A stretch of 18,788 nt of DNA from UBA1124 sp963933095 (GTDB lineage Bacteria; Pseudomonadota; Gammaproteobacteria; Pseudomonadales; Cellvibrionaceae): NCBI GenBank assembly GCA_963933095.1, contig CAWVSV010000049.1, positions 1 through 18,788 of the forward strand, given 5' to 3'. Made by a program: the position numbers and the translations under genes. Under the pieces are notes generated by a model. The model did no database searches. It worked only from the letters and a program-made list of their open reading frames with translations, and was not told the DNA's origin. This document shows positions 13,915 to 18,788 of the stretch, one piece after another. Every line of letters begins with the position of its first letter. The stretch's first letter is position 1.

Positions 13915-15915
13915 TTAATAGGCGCGAACGGCCTGTCGTGCCTGATCTAGAGAAACCACTTTACCGATTTCTGGCATTAAGCTTGGCTTCGGTGGATTGC
14001 GCTCGGCTTCTTTGAGGATATTATCGAGCGCTTGCAGCGCCTGCTCGTAGCTGGCGATATTGTCGCGCAAATCCCGCCGTTCATCATCAATGTCCTGTTT
14101 CTTATTGTTGATCTTGGCCAGACGCAGCATATGGCGATCAAGTAGCTGCTTTTGATACATATTGTGCTGCATCAGCGGCGCCATAGCCTCTTTGATCCAG
14201 TGATCGATAGCGTTGTTAATGTCGCTATAAATTTCGCGAGTTTCGTGCACGAGGGTGTTAATAAAGCGGTTTAGAATATTGCTCTTGCTGGTTAATAGGG
14301 TGTCGATAGAGCGACGAAAGCTATTGGCGCGCTGGGTGAGATATTGCAAACGCAGACGGTAGTCATCGACTCTAAACAGATGGCGATGCAGCAGCTCGTT
14401 ACTGCTCTGGCCGTGTTCGCGGCGATGATAAATTGATGCTAGCACACGGTTAGCCTGCTCAGCTTCGCGCTCAAGATTGTCGAGATTGTGTTCTAAGACT
14501 TGGTAAAAGGTGCCGAGGGCGCGCGACAGGCCAAAGCTAGTCCAACTTTGCGACAGGGTTTGCTGAACCTCGCGAACTTGGTTGTCGAGCAGATCGTGGT
14601 CAACAGGCGCTGTTAGCGATTGCCGCTGCCGCTCCAGCAGGTGTTGGCTGCTGCGCAGTGACCGCGCCAACTTGTGATGGCGACTGTGGATCTGGCGTAT
14701 ATTACCGCGCAGTTCGGTCAGTACTGTTTGTTGCGCGGTGGGTGAATAGCTGGCTTCCATTTTTTCCAATTCGGCGTCGCAATCAAATAGTTGGCACTTT
14801 AGGCTTTGGCGAGTGTTCTCGAATATGGCCAGAATATCGGCTACTACTGGCTGGCTGGCAATACGCAGGCGATTGTGAATAATGCTGTTGGCAATGGCCT
14901 CTTCGAAAGGTACAAAGTTGCTACGCTCGAGACGGACATGGTCATGGGTGGCTTTGCCGAGTAAGCCCTGTTTGGCCGATAGGGCGATCACATCTTTTAG
15001 CGGCATGCGTAGCAAGCCTGCTGTTTGCTTGCGAATATCGTCAACATTGGCACTAATTTCTGTGTCGCTGAGCAGGTCATCCCAGAGGGTATCGACTTTA
15101 TTTAGCAGCGTTAACACTTGTAGGTTCTGGCGCTTGCGCAGCTCATCAATATGCTCTTGCCAGATCGTCATCTCGCTGGCGCTGACACCGCTGTCGGCTG
15201 CCAGTAAGAACACAATAGCCTGGGCTGAGGGCAGCGTTCGTAGGGTTAGCTCTGGTTCATTGCCAAGGGCGTTAAGCCCTGGCGTGTCGATAATGCGCAA
15301 GCCGTGGCGCAATAGTGGGTGCTCGAGGGTGATAAGCGCGTGACGCCAAGCGGGAATTTCAACCTGATTGTCGACCACACTGAAGTGGCTAGCATCAAAG
15401 CCCAGTTTGCGCGCATCTTCAATGCTGACATATTTGGTGGCGGATACTTGGCCGATGGCTTTTTTAACCTGCTCGGTAGCACTGGGATCGAAGTTCAGAG
15501 TGATCCATTTTTGTGGAATACGCTTGAAACTGTGCATGCTGGTAGTGGTGCGGCGGGTCTCAATCGGCAGCAGTCTTACACAGTTATTGTGGGCCTTAGA
15601 GCCTGTTTCACAATAAATCTCAGTCGGACACATAGTGGTGCGACCAGGAGTTGAGGGCAGCAGTCGCTGGCCTAATCCGTTAAATAGCAGGGCATTTATT
15701 AACTCGGTTTTACCGCGAGAAAATTCACCGACAAAGGCCAGAGTAAAGTGTTCTTGCGCCAGCAGTCGTCGAGCGCGCTCAATACTATTTGCAATCTCTG
15801 GGCTGAGGGCCGCGTGTTCGCGACTCCAGGCGGTAAAGTGTTCAAGCTGACGCGTCAGCGAGCGTTTCCACTGATCATAGTTGGAGATATGTTGGTCGAT
15901 AGATTCAGTGCCCAT
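13915..15915 (-). CDS. Bacterial dynamin-like GTPase
   Basis: Large GTPase of 666 residues with dynamin-family architecture. G1 is GEFSRGKT at 63-70; G2 is the TT of GRTTMCPTEI (93-94); G3 is DTPG at 210-213; G4 is NKVD at 272-275. All four are intact, so GTP binding and hydrolysis are expected. From about residue 370 the protein is almost entirely helical and charged, with heptad-like coiled coils around 430-510 and 590-650, forming the probable stalk. I see no transmembrane helix or amphipathic paddle of the kind in cyanobacterial BDLP, so it is probably cytosolic and binds membrane only peripherally. Bacterial dynamins remodel or repair membranes and in some cases protect against phage lysis; the role here is unknown. 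It sits between yggT (63 bases upstream) and metX (92 bases downstream), on the same strand. The ATG at 15913-15915 has a weak ribosome binding site. Confidence 0.88.
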   Translation of the reverse strand: MGTESIDQHISNYDQWKRSLTRQLEHFTAWSREHAALSPEIANSIERARRLLAQEHFTLAFVGEFSRGKTELINALLFNGLGQRLLPSTPGRTTMCPTEIYCETGSKAHNNCVRLLPIETRRTTTSMHSFKRIPQKWITLNFDPSATEQVKKAIGQVSATKYVSIEDARKLGFDASHFSVVDNQVEIPAWRHALITLEHPLLRHGLRIIDTPGLNALGNEPELTLRTLPSAQAIVFLLAADSGVSASEMTIWQEHIDELRKRQNLQVLTLLNKVDTLWDDLLSDTEISANVDDIRKQTAGLLRMPLKDVIALSAKQGLLGKATHDHVRLERSNFVPFEEAIANSIIHNRLRIASQPVVADILAIFENTRQSLKCQLFDCDAELEKMEASYSPTAQQTVLTELRGNIRQIHSRHHKLARSLRSSQHLLERQRQSLTAPVDHDLLDNQVREVQQTLSQSWTSFGLSRALGTFYQVLEHNLDNLEREAEQANRVLASIYHRREHGQSSNELLHRHLFRVDDYRLRLQYLTQRANSFRRSIDTLLTSKSNILNRFINTLVHETREIYSDINNAIDHWIKEAMAPLMQHNMYQKQLLDRHMLRLAKINNKKQDIDDERRDLRDNIASYEQALQALDNILKEAERNPPKPSLMPEIGKVVSLDQARQAVRAY

Positions 15916-15978
15916 AGCCTTTATCCAGCGTGAGAAGAGGGTTATTTTTTATGGCTCGATTAAGACCGAATTTACGAC

Positions 15979-16575
15979 CTAAATCCCAATGATGGATTTG
16001 GCGATATATGGGGTAATTTGGGCCATGCCGGCCAGGACATAAAGTATCTGCTCAATAACGTAAATACCGATGAAGATAATAATCGGGGAAAAATCTAACC
16101 CTCCCATTGATGGTAAACGGCGGCGAATAGGCTCAAATAGTGGCTCTGTTAACTGACGCATAAGTAGCAGTGCGGGGTGATTATTCTGGGGCGCTACAAA
16201 GCTTACGACGATTGATATCATCATGGCCCAAAAGAATATATTCACGATAAAAAATAACACACCGATCAGAGACCAGCAGAGAAGGGCTACAAAGTTTACG
16301 GCAACATTGTTCAGCAGGCAAAGCAGCAGAGTTAAGAGAACATGTATCGTTAACAACAGACAAATAGAGGCCCAATCGACCCCATAAAAACCTGTAATTA
16401 TTTTACGCAGCGGCAGTAATAAAGGGTTAGTGGCCTTGACAATGAATTGGGACAAGGGATTATAGAAATCGGCTCGAACAAATTGTAGCAAGAGGCGCAT
16501 AGCTACAATCAATAAGTAGATTGCACCGAGTGACGTTATGAGCATATTGGTGATATTTATCACTGAATCTGGCAT
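15979..16575 (-). CDS. yggT: YggT family membrane protein
   Basis: Inner-membrane protein of 198 residues built from two repeats of the YGGT domain. Each repeat has a hydrophobic helix, a short basic loop (NPLLLPLRKIITGFYGVDW in the first, TEPLFEPIRRRLPSMGGLDF in the second) and another hydrophobic helix, giving about four to five membrane segments. The molecular role is not established; the family often sits next to proC and yggS and has been linked to osmotic stress and to membrane-protein or division-site functions in different bacteria. It follows proC after 32 bases. The ATG at 16573-16575 is preceded by a purine-rich stretch with AGGACAC, an adequate ribosome binding site. Confidence 0.95.
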   Translation of the reverse strand: MPDSVINITNMLITSLGAIYLLIVAMRLLLQFVRADFYNPLSQFIVKATNPLLLPLRKIITGFYGVDWASICLLLTIHVLLTLLLCLLNNVAVNFVALLCWSLIGVLFFIVNIFFWAMMISIVVSFVAPQNNHPALLLMRQLTEPLFEPIRRRLPSMGGLDFSPIIIFIGIYVIEQILYVLAGMAQITPYIAKSIIGI

Positions 16576-16607
16576 TTCGGGTGTCCTGAAAATAGAATTA
16601 ATTGAGT

Positions 16608-17429
16608 TTATTTAGCTAATATTTCAGCCAGTTCAGCGCCTCTATCACTGGCTGCTTTCATAGCGCAAGTAAATGTAGCTCGAATTTGGTTCTGCTCAAA
16701 CGAGTTAATCGCCTGTTCGGTGGTGCCGCCGGGGGAAGTGACTCGGCGGCGTAGCTCTGCTACGTCGACATCGGCCGTTTGTGCCAGCCTAGCGGCGCCG
16801 AGTGCGGTTTGAATGGTTAGCTTGCTGGCGCTGTCACGGTCGAGCCCCATAGCGACACCCGCGTCGATCATCGCTTCCATCATTAAAAAATAATAGGCCG
16901 GGCCGGAGCCGGATACCGCCGTGACTGGGTTTAGCAGAGCCTCACTGTCGACCCACTCGACAATACCGACAGCGGCAAGAATGTCGTTGCCTATTTGGCG
17001 TTGCTCAACACTGCAGTTGGCATTGGCGAAAGCGCCGCTGGCTCCGAGCTGCAGCAGTGACGGGGTGTTGGGCATAGAACGCACTATGGCGAGTTCTTGG
17101 CCCAGCCACTTGGCCATACTGTCGGTAGTAATGCCAGCGGCAACCGAGAGTATCAGTGTCTGCTGCGTCAGCGCTGGCGCTATGGCTAGGGCCACTTCTT
17201 TTAATATTTGCGGTTTAACGGCGAGTACCACCACATCCGCATCTTCGACCGCCTTAAGGGGGTCCAGCTCGGTGTTTACCTGAAATTTTTGTGCGGTTTT
17301 TTGCAGCGACTCTTCGGTGCGTGCACAGGCAGTGATATTACCTGCCGCCAATCCGCCCTCAATGAGCCCGCCAATAATACTGCAGGCCATGTTGCCGGCG
17401 CCAATAAATGCAATCTGTAAATTTTTCAT
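16608..17429 (-). CDS. proC: Pyrroline-5-carboxylate reductase
   Basis: Cytosolic NAD(P)H-dependent enzyme of 273 residues that makes the last step of proline synthesis, reducing delta-1-pyrroline-5-carboxylate to L-proline. The Rossmann dinucleotide site is FIGAGNMACSIIGGL at residues 8-22. The middle shows VLAVKPQ and RSMPNTPSLLQLGASGAFAN. The C-terminal dimerisation/active-site signature is intact: VSGSGPAYYFLMMEAMIDAG and RRRVTSPGGTTEQAI. AGGA lies six bases before the ATG. It is 14 bases downstream of yggS and 32 upstream of yggT, which indicates one transcript, matching the widespread yggS-proC-yggT grouping. Confidence 0.97.
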   Translation of the reverse strand: MKNLQIAFIGAGNMACSIIGGLIEGGLAAGNITACARTEESLQKTAQKFQVNTELDPLKAVEDADVVVLAVKPQILKEVALAIAPALTQQTLILSVAAGITTDSMAKWLGQELAIVRSMPNTPSLLQLGASGAFANANCSVEQRQIGNDILAAVGIVEWVDSEALLNPVTAVSGSGPAYYFLMMEAMIDAGVAMGLDRDSASKLTIQTALGAARLAQTADVDVAELRRRVTSPGGTTEQAINSFEQNQIRATFTCAMKAASDRGAELAEILAK

Positions 17430-17443
17430 TAAAATTCCTGTAT

Positions 17444-18145
17444 TTAATTATTTGAGGTGCGAGGAGTGCGGGCGCCGAAAATATCGGTGCCAATTCTGAC
17501 CATGGTGCTGCCCGCGGCTATGGCAGCTTCTAGGTCACCGCTCATACCCATCGATAAGGTGTCGAGCGTGTAACCCTGTTGATTAAGCTGCTTTAGGGCT
17601 TGCTGTAAGCGCTCGAGTGACTGTTGTTGTTCGTTAACATCGCTGCGCGGAGCTGGAATGGCCATTAGCCCCCTAAGCTTTAAATGGGGTAGTTTGGCGA
17701 CAGCGTCAGCCAAGGCGGGTAACTCTGCAAGTGTCACACCGCTCTTGCTGGCCTCATTGTCGAGATTAACTTGCAGACAGATATTGAGCGCGGGCAGGTG
17801 TTTTAGCCGCTGTTCGCTAAGGCGCCGGGCGATCTTGAGGCGGTCGACACTGTGTACCCACTGAAAGTGTTCGGCCAGCGCACCAGTCTTATTTGATTGA
17901 ATTGGGCCAATAAAATGCCACACTATGTTGAGGCCGACTAGCTGCTGTTGTTTTTCCAGCGCTTCTTGCAGATAATTTTCACCAAAGTGACGCTGCTCGG
18001 CGGCAAAGGCAGCGCGTATATCGGCAGCGGTTTTAGTCTTACTTACGGCCAAGAGTGTGACTTCGTTGCTGTTGCGATGAATTCGGTGACAGGCTCTATG
18101 CAATCGCGCGCGGACTTGTGTTATTTTGTCGTTAATTATGTGCAT
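17444..18145 (-). CDS. yggS: PLP homeostasis protein (YggS/PROSC family)
   Basis: Cytosolic PLP-binding protein of 233 residues with the alanine-racemase-like TIM barrel but no known catalytic activity; it buffers pyridoxal phosphate, and its loss disturbs amino-acid and vitamin B6 pools in E. coli. The Schiff-base lysine is K36 in LLAVSKTK, the position used in E. coli YggS. Other blocks: HFGENYLQEALEK, WHFIGPIQSNK and the phosphate-binding LSMGMSGDLEAAIAAGSTMV ending in RIGTDIFG. The ATG at 18143-18145 has no good Shine-Dalgarno. It is the first gene of the leftward cluster, divergent from pilT across a 56-base gap. Confidence 0.95.
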   Translation of the reverse strand: MHIINDKITQVRARLHRACHRIHRNSNEVTLLAVSKTKTAADIRAAFAAEQRHFGENYLQEALEKQQQLVGLNIVWHFIGPIQSNKTGALAEHFQWVHSVDRLKIARRLSEQRLKHLPALNICLQVNLDNEASKSGVTLAELPALADAVAKLPHLKLRGLMAIPAPRSDVNEQQQSLERLQQALKQLNQQGYTLDTLSMGMSGDLEAAIAAGSTMVRIGTDIFGARTPRTSNN

Positions 18146-18160
18146 ATACTTATTGAATCG

Positions 18161-18174
18161 GTCGCAGCTGCGAC
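18161..18174. promoter_or_regulatory. Perfect 14-bp palindrome between yggS and pilT
   Basis: GTCGCAGCTGCGAC is its own reverse complement. It lies in the 56-base divergent gap, 15 bases from the yggS start and 27 from the pilT start. For pilT it falls between a possible -35 TTGAAT (18153-18158) and a poor -10 ATTAAA (18175-18180). It is a candidate operator able to affect both genes; the regulator is unknown. Confidence 0.4.
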
Positions 18175-18201
18175 ATTAAAGAAAAAGTTGGTAGGCTATT
18201 T

Positions 18202-18788
18202 ATGGATATTACGGAACTCTTAGCTTTTAGTGCCAAACAGGGCGCTTCGGATTTGCACTTGTCGGCGGGTTTGCCACCGATGATTCGCGTTGACGGTGAT
18301 GTGCGCCGCATAAACTTGCCACCGATGGAGCATAAAGAAGTTCACAGTCTCATTTATGAGATTATGAATGACAAACAGCGCAAAGACTACGAAGAGTTTT
18401 TAGAGACCGACTTCTCCTTTGAAGTGCCGGGCGTCGCGCGCTTCCGTGTCAACGCCTTTAACCAGAATCGCGGTTCAGCAGCGGTATTTCGAACTATTCC
18501 TTCGAAAGTGCTGACCATGGAAGATTTGGGTATGGGACCGGTGTTTCGCGATATCTGCCAGGTACCGCGCGGTTTGGTGCTAGTTACTGGCCCTACTGGT
18601 TCCGGTAAGTCCACCACCCTCGCGGCTATGGTGGACCATATTAACGACAATAAATACGAGCATATTCTCACTATTGAGGATCCGATAGAATTTGTTCACG
18701 AGAGTAAAAAGTGTCTGGTCAACCAGCGTGAGGTGCATCGCGATACTCTCGGTTTTGCCGAGGCGTTGCGCTCGGCGCTGCGAGAAGA
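18202..18788 (+). CDS. pilT: Type IV pilus twitching motility ATPase PilT (5' part)
   Basis: Hexameric cytosolic motor ATPase that powers pilus retraction for twitching, surface sensing and DNA uptake. The gene is cut by the window end after 195 codons, against about 345 for the full protein. The N-terminal domain MDITELLAFSAKQGASDLHL is typical of PilT. The Walker A motif GPTGSGKST is at residues 130-138, followed by the Asp-box strand HILTIEDPIEFVH (154-166) and the start of the segment leading to Walker B (GFAEALRSALRE). AGG lies seven bases before the ATG at 18202-18204. PilT is preferred over the related PilU because of its N-terminus and the adjacent yggS, as in Pseudomonas. It is the only intact rightward gene. 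Confidence 0.95.
   Translation, partial: MDITELLAFSAKQGASDLHLSAGLPPMIRVDGDVRRINLPPMEHKEVHSLIYEIMNDKQRKDYEEFLETDFSFEVPGVARFRVNAFNQNRGSAAVFRTIPSKVLTMEDLGMGPVFRDICQVPRGLVLVTGPTGSGKSTTLAAMVDHINDNKYEHILTIEDPIEFVHESKKCLVNQREVHRDTLGFAEALRSALRE

Noticed and set aside
14882..15343. A 153-codon open frame on the + strand
   Set aside because: It lies wholly antisense to the GTPase core of the dynamin-like gene, is Ser/Arg-rich like a complement-strand shadow, and has no motif.
1..18788. Mobile element, CRISPR array, tRNA/rRNA or a multi-gene defence system
   Set aside because: No transposase, integrase, terminal repeats, spaced direct repeats or RNA gene structure was seen, and the dynamin-like gene has no defence-gene neighbours.

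Overview
The window is core chromosome of a Gram-negative gammaproteobacterium. The evidence is a lipid A acyltransferase, a type IV pilus retraction ATPase, and a run of genes (pilT, yggS, proC, yggT, metX, metW, a DUF4426 gene, rdgB, hemW) whose order matches, from memory, the pilT region of Pseudomonas. The species cannot be read from the sequence; a free-living, possibly marine relative of Pseudomonadales/Cellvibrionales is a reasonable inference. No tRNA, rRNA, CRISPR array, insertion sequence, integrase or prophage gene was seen.

Layout. 1-498 holds no intact gene but has the look of a decayed coding sequence on the + strand. 499-3385 carries three leftward genes: an exported solute-binding-like protein, an LpxL/HtrB-type acyltransferase, and a small acidic protein of unknown function. 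The 564-base gap between the first two holds a perfect CRP/Vfr-type palindrome, a candidate -10 and a candidate 48-residue ORF. 3386-4157 is a second gene-poor stretch with a broken + strand frame, followed at once by a 28-bp-arm perfect palindrome that should act as a bidirectional terminator. 4158-6907 encodes an MscS-type channel, transcription terminator Rho and thioredoxin, all leftward. trxA has its own promoter and terminator, and rho a promoter and a roughly 147-nt leader. 7242-9632 is a large hybrid sensor kinase. 9745-18145 is a tightly packed leftward cluster: yggS, proC, yggT, a dynamin-like GTPase, metX, metW, DUF4426, rdgB and hemW. pilT starts rightward at 18202 and runs off the window. 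A perfect 14-bp palindrome lies in the short gap between yggS and pilT.

How the genes fit. Most encode housekeeping functions: PLP homeostasis, proline and methionine synthesis, removal of non-canonical purine nucleotides, heme handling, redox, transcription termination, osmotic protection and outer-membrane assembly. The least ordinary elements are the dynamin-like GTPase lodged in the amino-acid/YggT cluster, the uncharacterised 130-residue acidic protein, the two decayed intergenic tracts, the long palindrome, and the CRP-type site with no clear annotated target. I see no convincing multi-gene novel system. Several annotated starts were moved inward from in-frame TTG codons to the first well-placed ATG.
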